46,273 nt of DNA from an uncultured Bacteroides sp. (GCA_946628545.1 CAMOWU010000014.1:1-46273), one strand, 5' to 3'. Counted from the stretch's first letter, positions 24,373-33,305 are shown. The notes: generated by a model not told the origin, from the sequence alone. Translations and numbers: made by a program.

Positions 24373-25380
24373 TTACATATATTTCACTTTCCGATATACA
24401 ATCATTGCCATCCGACAGAAAGGGCAGAGCAGATTGGAGATAACGGACATGGCCAAGGGGAATCTTTTGAACAAAGCGGTGAGCGTATTGTACGGTTCTG
24501 AATCGGAAGCGCAGAGTGTTAGTTTCAATCCGTCGTTTTTCTTTGCCGGCTTGTCGTAGAAGAAGAAATAATTCCTTAGTCCGAGATAATAGAATCGCCT
24601 TTCGAGATAGTTGATATAAGCTTTTACCTTGTCAGAAGAATCTTTAAAGATGGTATCGTGCCACAATCCAAGTCGTTTAGCCATCCTCAATGAGCTATAG
24701 ACCGTCTCACTCGACCGATAAGACGACATGGTTGTTGACAGATCACCTTTATTATAATGCACGAAGAGGAATGGTTGATATTGTGCCTTTTTGGCGTAAT
24801 GTGTCATCTTGTGTACCCAGTCCACATCCTCAATCCTTTCATTTTCCTCGAAGAAGAGATTGTTGTCGAGAATCAAGCTGCGCAAGAAGATGAACTACCA
24901 TGGCGCATAAGGTATGGAATTGCGTTCTATCATCTCATCACCTGTCATCACCTCCCTATGTTTGAAATTGTGCTGCAATTTGTTGCTCTCATGACCAGGA
25001 GTCTGATACGCGCAGTCCACAATCAGCAAGTCAAGTTCGTTGTTCTTCAGATGATGATAAATCTTCTCGAAGATGCCCTCATGGTAGTAATCATCCTGAT
25101 CCACGAGCATGATGTATTTGCCCTTTGCCTCTTTGAATCCCCGATTTCTCGCTCCTCCTTGACGTAGGTTTCGTTCATTCTCCAGGACTTTGAGATTGGG
25201 ATGCAGTTTTTGTTGCTTGTGAAGCCATTCACGCGTTCCGTCGGTGCTGCAATCATCGATGCAGATCACCTCATACAAATCAGGATCAAGCGGTTGACTC
25301 CAGATATGCTCTAAGCATATCGGAAGGTCATGAGTCAAGCCATTGTAAACGGGCAGTATAATGGAGAAAAAGGGAGACAT
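24373..25380 (-). pseudogene. GT2 glycosyltransferase interrupted by an in-frame amber codon
   Basis: Codons 1-161 encode a complete GT-A donor domain (FFSIILPVYNG, IDDCSTDGTREWL, the metal site VDQDDYYHEG) up to NSIPYAPW. Codon 162 is TAG (24897-24895). The same frame then continues without a shift through FIFLRSLILDNNLFFEENER to the natural stop at 24373. Together the parts make a normal 335-residue GT2. The downstream half still reads as good protein (WVHKMTHYAKKAQYQPFLF), so the nonsense mutation is recent, or the stop is suppressed, or it is a sequencing error. Re-initiation at TTG (24885) would give only a C-terminal fragment. Confidence 0.85.
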
Positions 25381-25485
25381 AGCTAAGAGTTAAGAAAGGA
25401 AGAAAGAGACGCTATAGACTTTTTAAAAGAGCCGCCATGATATGGCGGGAAAAGGAAGAAGGGGATAAGCGCATCAGGATGAGCA

Positions 25486-26451
25486 TCATCGCCTCAACAG
25501 ATTATGCTTGATTTTATCAATGATATACATGGGTCGAGCATGAATTGACCGGAAGATTTCTCTCAAACCTTTCAAGAACTGGTGTTTTCGCAAATAGAAG
25601 GCACCGTTTCGCAGGGAGTCGGCAGCCAGTGCGTCCTTTCGGATATTATCCTTTTCCTTTTTAGACAGAGAATCCAAGAACTCGATAAAGGTGAGATTAA
25701 GCTGTCCATTCCTTCTTCGCAGTAGGTTCTTCTTCACATAGCGCATCTTCAGGATCATGTTGTAGGAGTTGGACGACAATCCTCCTGCTTTTCGGTATTT
25801 GCATAGTACCTCAGGCACCACCACTATAGCCTTTCCCTCCGTGTAAAGATCGCTCATACGTGTCCAGAGATCCAGATCCTCACAATAATCTTGGTATCGC
25901 GGTTTTCCCGCTGGATATCCATTGATGTGATGTCCTCCAACCCTCATTGAGGCCTCCAAGAGATAGATGGCGGTAGGTTGCATGAAGATCAACTTTTTAT
26001 TCCTGGCTTTTTCATAGAAATCTTCTTTAGTTTTTTCTCCCAAAAAGATTCCTCCCCCTATTTTTCTATCCTTTTCGTCAATATATTCGAGATAACATCC
26101 TACAGCCATCAGTTTCTCATCTGATGTGATTCTCTTATACATTTTCTCTATGGCCTGAGGATATAGTATATCATCGGCATCAAGAAACATCAAGTACTTG
26201 GTCTGACACCGTTGTTCCGCCTCATGCCGTGCGCGGCATATCCCTTGATTCTCTGTAAATTCGACAAATTCGTATTGGTAATCTTTATTGCAAAAGAACT
26301 GCCTCACTTTAGCTACAGAACCATCAGTACTTTTATCATCGATAATCAATAGATGAAAGTCAGAAAACGTCTGGTCGAGAACAGACTTCAGGGTCTTCTC
26401 TATGTACGCTTCCGCATTATACATGCAGATTGCAACAGTCAGGTCAATCAT
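25486..26451 (-). CDS. GT2-family glycosyltransferase
   Basis: This 321-residue protein starts MIDLTVAICMYNAEAYIEKT; the longer in-frame start at 26484 adds a non-conserved lead. It has GT-A motifs: IIDDKSTDGS at the nucleotide site and MFLDADDILYP as the DxD-type metal site, followed by a short C-terminal helix region. It lies 105 nt upstream of the broken GT2. The first 14 residues are nearly the same as those of the GT2 fossil at 29691, which shows that the two genes share recent ancestry. The sugar transferred is unknown. Confidence 0.88.
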   Translation of the reverse strand: MIDLTVAICMYNAEAYIEKTLKSVLDQTFSDFHLLIIDDKSTDGSVAKVRQFFCNKDYQYEFVEFTENQGICRARHEAEQRCQTKYLMFLDADDILYPQAIEKMYKRITSDEKLMAVGCYLEYIDEKDRKIGGGIFLGEKTKEDFYEKARNKKLIFMQPTAIYLLEASMRVGGHHINGYPAGKPRYQDYCEDLDLWTRMSDLYTEGKAIVVVPEVLCKYRKAGGLSSNSYNMILKMRYVKKNLLRRRNGQLNLTFIEFLDSLSKKEKDNIRKDALAADSLRNGAFYLRKHQFLKGLREIFRSIHARPMYIIDKIKHNLLRR

Positions 26452-26633
26452 TCGTCTTATATTTTGTATGTTTCGTCTTCCCAATCCTCTTCATAAATAG
26501 TTGATCTAGCTCCCCAACCAATATTTAATATAAGAACACACAAAACCACCAGCAACCTCCACTCTTCCTTCGGCATTTTTCCATGCCAACATTTTGTCAA
26601 AGTCATATACAGTCATTCGCATAGGGCGATAGC

Positions 26634-26792
26634 AAAATGTTTCATGTTTCACACATAATTAAGTTTTTTGTTGTATTTATGCAAATCTGCTCTAATTCCG
26701 CATATAGCACCTCTATTTTACGCATACTTATGCAATATTGTTTGTATAAATGTTTTATTCCTCGCTGCTGATGAAACAATATGAAACATTTT
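26634..26792. repeat. Inverted ATGAAAC-rich repeat pair in a 465-nt gene-free stretch
   Basis: The stretch 26452-26916 holds no gene I can support. Within it, 26634-26652 read on the minus strand (GTGAAACATGAAACATTTT) resembles 26771-26792 on the plus strand (two ATGAAACA units, then TTTT). These are inverted copies about 120 bp apart, each itself a tandem of ATGAAACA-like units. The DNA between is very AT-rich. They could be operator or replication-iteron-like sites or ends of a small element. Confidence 0.5.
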
Positions 26793-26825
26793 AACAATCT
26801 TTAAGAAACATTGATTGAGTAATAT

Positions 26826-26862
26826 CAGCCATATCGCCCCATGCGATGTAGCTATATGGCTG
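26826..26862. other. Nested hairpin downstream of the RecA-fold ATPase gene
   Basis: CAGCCATAT (26826-26834) pairs with ATATGGCTG (26854-26862), and a nested ATCGC/GCGAT pairs inside. It sits about 55 nt past the ATPase stop on the minus strand without a T run, so it is a structured RNA end or a weak terminator. Confidence 0.45.
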
Positions 26863-26916
26863 GCTACAATTCCTCATGGCTAATGGCATACTTTCATGCA
26901 TATCCTCTGCTGATGA

Positions 26917-28062
26917 TTACACCGCCGGCAGAACCGGCGGGCACTCGAACTCCACTGCGGAGGGTGTAATATTGCTGTTAGTTGCAGTAGCTTTCTTACT
27001 GTTGTCATCTTCAGCATCTTGTTTGTTGTCGGGATTAAGTTCAAGTTCGTTGTATAGATTAGTTGTGTTGCCTTCTGTTTTGACATGTTTTTTTACCCAG
27101 ACAGAGAGGCTTCCCCTTGATGCGAACCCCATGGCTTTAGCCAATTCATCCCCTTTGACTCCCTCTTGTCTGAGTTGTATGTATTTTTGTACCTTTTCGC
27201 TGATGTAGTCAGGCATGACAGTGAGGGAATCGAAATCGGCAACTTTTTTCAGGAAATTGAATGTGAGTTGAGGTGTGAACTCGAACAAAAAAGATTTATT
27301 TTTGTATTTGTCTGGAAGGTAGTTAGCTTTGACGACGCACAAGTGTTTGATATTCTTCTCGAACGGGTCCGTTCTTAATTCGATGACTGCTCTGGCTTTT
27401 GCTTCGATGGCAGGTGATCCGATGAGGTCGTACTTGCTTGGTCTGCCGAATCGTGCTTTCTTATGATTATGGTGTGAAATGATAATGAGGCATTTGTGCT
27501 TTTCAGCGATGAATTGGAGTTTAGACAGGACACTTCTGACTGCGACGATTGAAGTGTTATGAGGTGTAAGTATATCGTTGAACGTGTCAATGATGATTAC
27601 GCCAACACTTTTCGTTTCTTGGATGTATTTTATCTTGTTGATGATGTTATCAAATTGGAATAGGATGTAGAATTTACAGAGTTGTTCTTTATCGATCTGC
27701 AGTTCTTTACATTGTTTGTTGAGCATGACAGAGAATGATGTCATGACATCTTCTGTTGCTATGTATAGAACACCTCTACGATTGCAGAAAAATTTCAGTC
27801 CGAGGTATTCATCTTGGTTTGTGTATTCATGTGTAGCTACAGCGAGGGCAAGTTGCATGAGGAAAGCAGATTTTCCACAGTCACTTTCCCCCGTGAGGCA
27901 CACAAGTCCGTATTTTGGCAGAAAAGGAGCCCAAAGATATGACATATCTTTCTGACCGTAGGTTGTGAGGCATCTGGCCGTGAAGAGTTCTCTATCCATT
28001 AGAGTTGCCATCTCATAGTCATATCTGTATCTGTCGGAATCGTTATAATAATTATTGCTCAT
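26917..28062 (-). CDS. RepA-like/AAA_25 RecA-fold ATPase
   Basis: This 381-residue protein has a Walker A GESDCGKSA at residues 58-66. A Walker-B-like VGVIIIDTFNDIL follows, then IIISHHNHKKARFGRPSKYDLIGSPAIEAKARAVIEL, the sensor/loop region typical of RepA-like hexameric helicases of mobile elements. Past residue 290 a helix-turn-helix-like segment is visible (YIQLRQEGVKGDELAKAMGFASRGSLSVWVKKHV), so it may bind DNA. The last 60 residues are Asn/Asp-rich and end VEFECPPVLPAV. It has its own promoter-like sequence and no relation in function to the surrounding glycan genes. It is probably a relic or cargo of a mobile element, or a regulator. Confidence 0.72.
   Translation of the reverse strand: MSNNYYNDSDRYRYDYEMATLMDRELFTARCLTTYGQKDMSYLWAPFLPKYGLVCLTGESDCGKSAFLMQLALAVATHEYTNQDEYLGLKFFCNRRGVLYIATEDVMTSFSVMLNKQCKELQIDKEQLCKFYILFQFDNIINKIKYIQETKSVGVIIIDTFNDILTPHNTSIVAVRSVLSKLQFIAEKHKCLIIISHHNHKKARFGRPSKYDLIGSPAIEAKARAVIELRTDPFEKNIKHLCVVKANYLPDKYKNKSFLFEFTPQLTFNFLKKVADFDSLTVMPDYISEKVQKYIQLRQEGVKGDELAKAMGFASRGSLSVWVKKHVKTEGNTTNLYNELELNPDNKQDAEDDNSKKATATNSNITPSAVEFECPPVLPAV
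26922..26940 (-). other. GC-rich hairpin inside the end of the ATPase gene
   Basis: CCGCCGG-CAGAA-CCGGCGG is a perfect 7-bp GC stem covering the codons for the last residues (PPVLPAV), next to the stop. There is no T run on the minus strand. It is unusual for such an AT-rich gene and may stabilise the mRNA end or mark an element boundary. Confidence 0.4.
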
Positions 28063-28116
28063 GATTTTAGATTTAAATTTGATTATGATTATTTGTTATT
28101 GGTATCGAACATGGAG

Positions 28117-28148
28117 CAAAATTAGCGGTTTAGACAGAAGGTAGGAAA
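28117..28148 (-). promoter_or_regulatory. Probable promoter of the RecA-fold ATPase gene
   Basis: TAATTTTG at 28124-28117 on the minus strand is a perfect -7 box; the -33 region has only TTTC about 20 bp upstream. The start near 28110 gives a leader of about 50 nt. The rest of the gap, to 28357, shows no gene or terminator. Confidence 0.5.
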
Positions 28149-28357
28149 TAAATGTAAAATAAAGTTGGTGTTTTTTGGTGAAAAAAAAGATCTGTTTGGG
28201 GCGTAATTGGTTTTAGCCTATAAATATTATGACACATCAATAAACATTTATAAAGTCATCCCTTCCCCACTATCCCTTCTTAGATGTTTTTTACGTTGTT
28301 ATGAGCCGCTCATGACATCCATCTTTTGCTTTGGTCTTTATCTTTCTTTTCACAAGT

Positions 28358-29344
28358 TCATTTGCTTTCTTGTTTTATCTTAATTAAGTCCTTTTGAGCA
28401 GTGAAATAAGGAATATATTTGATGCACAGGGGTATGCACGCCCAGCATAGTAACACTGTGATGAAAGACAGCAGCCAAACACTGTCGATACCGATATGTA
28501 TCAACACAAGTTTTACTGGCCTGTAAATCAAATGGTGCATACACAGAGGGATAATGCTATATCTTCCAAAGTATGAAAGGAATGGCAAATGCCCTATTAT
28601 CTTGCAAAGATAGAGAACAGCCATCACACTGGTGATGGAAATGATGTATATTGCAAGCAAATTGCCGACGATATGATTCGTATGAAAACCGATATAGGCG
28701 GATTCGCTCCAAATTGAAAAAAAAAATGCCACGCCATATAGTACAGCAGCAAATAGAATGTTATATTTATCGTACTTGTTTTTATAGAGTAAGGGCGTTT
28801 TTTTTAGGATATATCCGAAATAGAAAAAAGGCAGAGCCGTCATCGATACATCGAGCATACAAGGTAGCACCAAATCTTTTAGGCCGAGTATTATCCCCAA
28901 CATTCCAAGAAAAAGGACTGAAACAGCCCTAAGCCATTCACTCTTCACATTAATAGAAATAGCGCAAAACATAACATTTGACCAAAACAAACAGAGCAAG
29001 AACCAAATAGGGCCATTGAAATACTGTCGTTGAGTAAACACATCCAATATTCCATTTGCATCTGTCTTAAGAAAACCAGTAGTAGAATAAAGCAAAATAT
29101 AAAAGACGACATATCCCAATAGATAAAAAAAGAGAAATGGAAGAAGAATCCTATTAGTCTTTTTCACCACAAACTGTACAAATCCTCCATAATCCTTAAA
29201 GAAAAGACCTGAGAGGATGAAATATAATGGCATTCTCATCGTCTGTAGTCCAGGATAAGACAAACTAATTCCGCAATGTGTTATAACAACAAGAAGTATA
29301 CAGACACCTTTTGCCAAATCAATAAATTCGATTCGTTTATTCAT
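28358..29344 (-). CDS. Acyltransferase-3 family membrane protein
   Basis: This 328-residue protein has about ten membrane helices. It opens with RIEFIDLAKGVCILLVVITHCG, in which the Arg/Asp and the His after the first helix are typical catalytic features of acyltransferase-3 proteins (O-acetylation of polysaccharides). The segment PLYFILSGLFFKDYGG is also characteristic. It likely decorates a lipid-linked or exported glycan with acetyl groups at the inner membrane. It follows the GT2 fossil and the Wzy-type polymerase in the same direction. No promoter is apparent in the AT-rich gap before it. Confidence 0.87.
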   Translation of the reverse strand: MNKRIEFIDLAKGVCILLVVITHCGISLSYPGLQTMRMPLYFILSGLFFKDYGGFVQFVVKKTNRILLPFLFFYLLGYVVFYILLYSTTGFLKTDANGILDVFTQRQYFNGPIWFLLCLFWSNVMFCAISINVKSEWLRAVSVLFLGMLGIILGLKDLVLPCMLDVSMTALPFFYFGYILKKTPLLYKNKYDKYNILFAAVLYGVAFFFSIWSESAYIGFHTNHIVGNLLAIYIISITSVMAVLYLCKIIGHLPFLSYFGRYSIIPLCMHHLIYRPVKLVLIHIGIDSVWLLSFITVLLCWACIPLCIKYIPYFTAQKDLIKIKQESK

Positions 29345-29520
29345 AAAAAACTAAATAGAAACTTTGCACAATTATTTGGTTTTACTATAAAAATCAATTT
29401 TAAGCTAAAAATGGAATAACAGATATTTGTGACAGTTAGATAAACACAAGGTATAATATTCTCAAAAACAACAAATAAAGGTTAGTTCTTATTATGCTAT
29501 CTACCAATTATATCCTTTGT

Positions 29521-29691
29521 TTCATTTCTTTCAGAAGATTATAGACCTTTTCCAAAAGTCCTCATGGTAGTAATCACCCAGGTCAACTACCATGACGTAC
29601 TTGCCATTTGACTCACGTAATTTCCGATTACAAGCACCACCCTATGTTACTCTACATTACACATGCAGATAGCGACAGTAAGGTCAATCAT
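29521..29691 (-). pseudogene. GT2 glycosyltransferase fossil
   Basis: From the ATG at 29691 the frame reads MIDLTVAICMCNVE and stops, matching the first residues of the GT2 at 26451. It is followed directly by a degraded piece reading NRKLRESNGKYVMVVDLGDYYHED, the counterpart of NRGFKEAKGKYIMLVDQDDYYHEG in the GT2 at 25380. Further downstream a frame-shifted VYNLLKEMK matches its IYHHLKNNE. The ATG overlaps the stop of the upstream polymerase gene (ATGA), so an active gene once stood here. The chimeric content suggests a deletion joining the heads of two adjacent GT2 genes in a duplicated segment. Confidence 0.8.
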
Positions 29692-30971
29692 TCATCATTT
29701 TCTAAATTGTCAGTTTCTATTTCTTCCTCATCTTCATTCTCTTCAAGCACCAGCAATCCTCTATCATTCTTAATTTGGAAATAGCGTACACTAGCGAAAA
29801 TCATCATGGCTCCCCAAACGTAAGAGATATTGGAGAAAGACAATCCAAACAGGAAAAGCCAAAGAAGAGTTTCTACAGAAATGAAGTTCTTTATTACACA
29901 TTTAAATACTACAATAATCATGACAATAAAGCTCAAAAGCCCATATTCAGCCACGCCGCCCAACATACGATTTTTCATTCGGTCATAAGCATTGGTAAAA
30001 CTTATACCATAATCTATGCCATGTCCGAACCAAGTTTTAAAATCCATCAGATCCAAATTCGTGAATGTATTAATCATCGGTGTAATTCTTGTTGCCGCAC
30101 TTGTATCAGTTTCTATCACTTCATCCGTATCCAATGTCATAGCTGCATTGACGGCCTCATAAGCTCGTTGAAGAGGTGAAAAATCAATATACGGAACAAA
30201 AAAATAGATAACTATCAAAATAGGCAGTATAGTCAATGCATAACTCTTTTTGATGAAATAAAAAGCAAGTAGTGCAAGCGCCACAAAAGCAGTACCGCTA
30301 CCCATAGTCAACATCGACCACAAGAAACCAAGAGTAGGCCAACGCGCCTCTATATACAACTCTTTTACAGAGGGAGCATGTCCGAATTTGATTTCATAGA
30401 GTCGCAACATTGCAAGGAACAATACAGCCATTGTTCTGGCAGCGGAAGAAGGTTCAAAGGATAGGGAGTTAGCTCCAATACTACGATCTAATATCTGAAC
30501 AAGGTTGATAATTGGCATTATTGGATATCCCATTCTAATTGAGATTTGTTGCAAAACTAAACAGATGGTAAATGCCATTATCATTCCTTTCACAACTTTC
30601 AGGAATAAGTCAAAAGTGATTATTTCTTCTAAATAGATCAAATTGTGATATGTGATGAACATCAATATGAACATGGCAAGATAAATGACTGTACTAGCCC
30701 TGAACGTTTCGGGATGCATCCATGCTGCCAACATCACTAATCCATAATACAGCGCCATCCACATGAAAATCTTGCCCAGCTTAAAGGTTTTCAGGAAAAA
30801 GATGAGTGGACAGATGGCCATAGTCGCCACCTTCACCATACTGACTCCCCCGAGCGATTCCAAAGGAATATACTGTATATTGAACAGCACCAACAAGAAG
30901 ATGGCGAAATTCTGAAGGTTGTAGTTTTTGGGCTGGAAAAAACCCATGATTATTCTGAATAGAGTATTCAT
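29688..30971 (-). CDS. Wzy-type polysaccharide polymerase / O-antigen ligase-like membrane protein
   Basis: This 427-residue protein has about ten to twelve predicted membrane helices and a large loop around residues 265-320 (YEAVNAAMTLDTDEVIETDTSAATRITP), then WFGHGIDYG. That arrangement is characteristic of Wzy/O-antigen ligase families, including the H/G segment in the periplasmic loop. The C-terminal 30 residues are very acidic (LEENEDEEEIETDNLENDE). It would polymerise repeat units in the periplasm, working with the Wzx-type flippase at 44533. The sequence is poorly conserved between members, so the call rests on topology and context. Confidence 0.75.
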   Translation of the reverse strand: MNTLFRIIMGFFQPKNYNLQNFAIFLLVLFNIQYIPLESLGGVSMVKVATMAICPLIFFLKTFKLGKIFMWMALYYGLVMLAAWMHPETFRASTVIYLAMFILMFITYHNLIYLEEIITFDLFLKVVKGMIMAFTICLVLQQISIRMGYPIMPIINLVQILDRSIGANSLSFEPSSAARTMAVLFLAMLRLYEIKFGHAPSVKELYIEARWPTLGFLWSMLTMGSGTAFVALALLAFYFIKKSYALTILPILIVIYFFVPYIDFSPLQRAYEAVNAAMTLDTDEVIETDTSAATRITPMINTFTNLDLMDFKTWFGHGIDYGISFTNAYDRMKNRMLGGVAEYGLLSFIVMIIVVFKCVIKNFISVETLLWLFLFGLSFSNISYVWGAMMIFASVRYFQIKNDRGLLVLEENEDEEEIETDNLENDE

Positions 30972-31025
30972 ATCAGGTATGAGGTTCAGTTATTATACCT
31001 ACTTGTTTGAACAAATTTCCAGACG

Positions 31026-31928
31026 TTAGAAGCGATAGCATTGGCGTTGCTTCTTCATTCGATGGAGGATTTTTTTCATTCTAAATCCCGTGGTGATAAC
31101 GAAGACATTCAACCTCATTGAGATTTTTGCCATCATCTTTCCAAAAGCGTGATCACCACTATAGCGGTCTATATAATAAAGTCGGCTACGCAGCCATTGC
31201 CTGAAACGAGGTATGGGGTCGCCTTTTTCGCTTTTCACATGATTGTGAATAGCTTGAAGATTGGCGGTGTAATACATCCGCCAAAGCCCCGTATGTTCCA
31301 CTTGCCTTGATAAGATTGCCTCTTCGCAATACAGAAAAGGATATTCATCGAAGAAACCGATTTCTTTGACAAAAGACATCCTCACCATGAGGCAACAGCC
31401 ACTTACCTTGCTGCAATAATGCGTTGTCTTGTGATCATCGATAAAATCATAAGTGTCGGCCTTCGGCTTACGCATCAGTCCTTTGACCCATCCGAAAGTG
31501 GTTCTCCAGTTTCCATCGCGTTTCATCGGGCTCTGGTGCACACCATTCGGTGTCATGATATCGCTGCCACATACCGCAATATTCTTATCCTGTTGCATGG
31601 TCTCCAGCAGCTTATAAACATAGTCTTTCTGAGGGAAGATCATATCAGGATTGGCAATCAGCGCATATTCATAGCCTTTTCCCGCCGCATAGCGCAGGCC
31701 GATGTTGTTGCCTGCATTATATCCACGATTAGCTTCAGCAGCAAGGAAGGTGCATCCATGCTCGGCGCATAAAGCTTCAACGGAAGCCCTGTCGGCAGCT
31801 TCGGAGGCGTTATCGACGATGACGACCTCAAGCTCCACGCCTTGCTGTGCTTCCAGCGACTGCACACAATTTGCACAGTCAGCAGAAGAGTTGTAGTTGA
31901 GTATGATTACTGGTACGCAATCCATCAA
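31026..31928 (-). CDS. GT2-family glycosyltransferase (rhamnosyltransferase-like)
   Basis: This 300-residue protein begins VPVIILNYNSSADCANCVQSL and continues with EVVIVDNASEAADRAS and NRGYNAGNNIGLRYA, the pattern of WbbL-like rhamnosyltransferases. The metal site is ALIANPDMIF. The mid region has HYCSKVSGCCLMVRMSFVKEIGFFDEYPFLYCEE, with the conserved FDE/EE acceptor motif. The start is ATG at 31928, or the next ATG at 31925. It lies 54 nt upstream of the polymerase gene, probably in one transcript. The rhamnosyl specificity is a family tendency, not shown here. Confidence 0.85.
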   Translation of the reverse strand: MMDCVPVIILNYNSSADCANCVQSLEAQQGVELEVVIVDNASEAADRASVEALCAEHGCTFLAAEANRGYNAGNNIGLRYAAGKGYEYALIANPDMIFPQKDYVYKLLETMQQDKNIAVCGSDIMTPNGVHQSPMKRDGNWRTTFGWVKGLMRKPKADTYDFIDDHKTTHYCSKVSGCCLMVRMSFVKEIGFFDEYPFLYCEEAILSRQVEHTGLWRMYYTANLQAIHNHVKSEKGDPIPRFRQWLRSRLYYIDRYSGDHAFGKMMAKISMRLNVFVITTGFRMKKILHRMKKQRQCYRF

Positions 31929-32062
31929 TCCAAATCAAGTTCTTACTCAGTTCACATGCGAGGGCGCGTCGTGTCATCCCCGCCACGGTCAAGCTATAAA
32001 ATGCACATTTGCAATATAGGACTTTTCTTGTAGGAATTCGTTTATTGCGCTCGCAATGATTC

Positions 32063-32086
32063 GGACGCGACACGTCGCGTCCCTAC
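32063..32086. repeat. GC-rich palindromic repeat, copy 2
   Basis: This is identical over 24 nt to 22938-22961 (GGACGCGAC-AC-GTCGCGTCC-CTAC). It is followed by TGTCAATCAATTGC, which in the inverted sense matches the other flank of copy 1. A weak related string (GGGCGCGTCGTGTCATCC) lies at about 31964-31981. A small hairpin, ATTGC-GCTC-GCAAT, is adjacent at 32044-32057. No gene is visible between 31929 and 32232. Confidence 0.75.
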
Positions 32087-32114
32087 TGTCAATCAATTGC
32101 ATTTAGATACATAT

Positions 32115-32146
32115 TAATGTCATTTTATCAAGATAAAATGACATTA
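32115..32146. repeat. Perfect AT-rich palindrome
   Basis: The 15-nt arms TAATGTCATTTTATC (32115-32129) and its exact complement (32132-32146) are separated by only two bases. It lies about 30 bp from GC-rich repeat copy 2 and upstream of the GT2 at 31928. There is no T run, so it is more likely a protein-binding or cruciform site than a terminator. Confidence 0.65.
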
Positions 32147-32232
32147 TCTGTTGCAATTCTAAACTCTTTCTATCTAAAACACAAATACTTAACAAAAAAA
32201 GTGAATAAACACACAAATCAGCTATCCTTCTA

Positions 32233-33243
32233 TCATTTTCCCAGTAGGAACTTGAATCGTTTGTTAATGATTTCCACGATAGGATATTCTATCAAGATGG
32301 CAAGCACGAAGAAAACCAGAGAGATGACTCCCGTCAGTTTGGTCTGTCCATACAGATACAGATTGAGCATTTGGAACAGCACCAGCACTATGGAATAGTG
32401 CGTCGCCATGAGCGCCAAGGAGTTGACTCCCCAATACTCAAAGAATCGGCTGCATTTCAATCTCTCTGCTGCTATAGCCAGCAGCAACAATCCCAAAGGT
32501 CCTAAAACGGGTGCGAAGAAGATAGAGAAACAATATAAATTGACAGTAGAGAAAGATGAAAAATAGATACTCAATCCGCAGACAGCAGCACCCATTGCCA
32601 CGTTTAGCCACATAGGTTTTTGTGCCATCGTTTTTGTATATCCCCATTGCAGGGCATAGCCACAAGCCACCACTATCCACGCCCTGATGATATTGTTCAG
32701 CGTGAGGAACGGGGCGTCTATCAGTTGGTAAGTTGCATTGATATTTCTATAAAGGGTTGCCCAATAGCCATAGAAGTAAGTGTAGGCCAAAGACAAGACG
32801 AGAGCCAATCCCCACAGCCACAATCGTTTTTTATTTCTCAAGAAAACGAAGATGACTTCTCCTCCAAAGAGGGCGGGAAGGAACCATAGCGTTCCGATGC
32901 CTCTAAGAGTCAAAGTTTTATAGACTTCACGAAGGATCATTTTCAGGTCATAATACCCGACCATGAACAAGATCAAATCAAAGATGATGATGACGAGTGA
33001 AAACCAAAGGTATGGTTTTCCCAACGATTTCCACCGCTTCCGGCATAAATCTTTGACGCTAACCGATTGGTCTTTCAGGCCAAACAACCAGCCAGAAGTG
33101 AAATAGAATGCGGTAATCATGAAATTACCAATCCACCAGTTGAGCCATAAGGGGAAGACTCCTTCCTCGAAATGCAACAAGACGATGCAGAGGATGGAGA
33201 ATCCTTTCAGAATATCTATATAACGCAAACGATTATTAGCCAT
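32233..33243 (-). CDS. Acyltransferase-3 family membrane protein
   Basis: This 336-residue protein has about ten membrane helices. The opening RLRYIDILKGFSILCIVLLHFEEG contains the Arg/Asp and His features of acyltransferase-3 proteins, followed by FMITAFYFTSGWLFGLKD. It likely O-acetylates the exported glycan. It differs clearly from the acyltransferases at 28358 and 42608, so the locus encodes three distinct decorating enzymes. It lies 62 nt after the HAD-domain gene on the same strand. Confidence 0.87.
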   Translation of the reverse strand: MANNRLRYIDILKGFSILCIVLLHFEEGVFPLWLNWWIGNFMITAFYFTSGWLFGLKDQSVSVKDLCRKRWKSLGKPYLWFSLVIIIFDLILFMVGYYDLKMILREVYKTLTLRGIGTLWFLPALFGGEVIFVFLRNKKRLWLWGLALVLSLAYTYFYGYWATLYRNINATYQLIDAPFLTLNNIIRAWIVVACGYALQWGYTKTMAQKPMWLNVAMGAAVCGLSIYFSSFSTVNLYCFSIFFAPVLGPLGLLLLAIAAERLKCSRFFEYWGVNSLALMATHYSIVLVLFQMLNLYLYGQTKLTGVISLVFFVLAILIEYPIVEIINKRFKFLLGK

Positions 33244-33305
33244 GTCTCAAATGATGCAATATGCAGAAGAATATCACCTAAAGGATCTTTCTAATGATAT
33301 AGAAA

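Noticed and set aside
28160-28357. Possible small gene in the gap upstream of the ATPase
   Set aside because: No ORF of sensible composition, no promoter pair and no similarity to neighbouring peptides.
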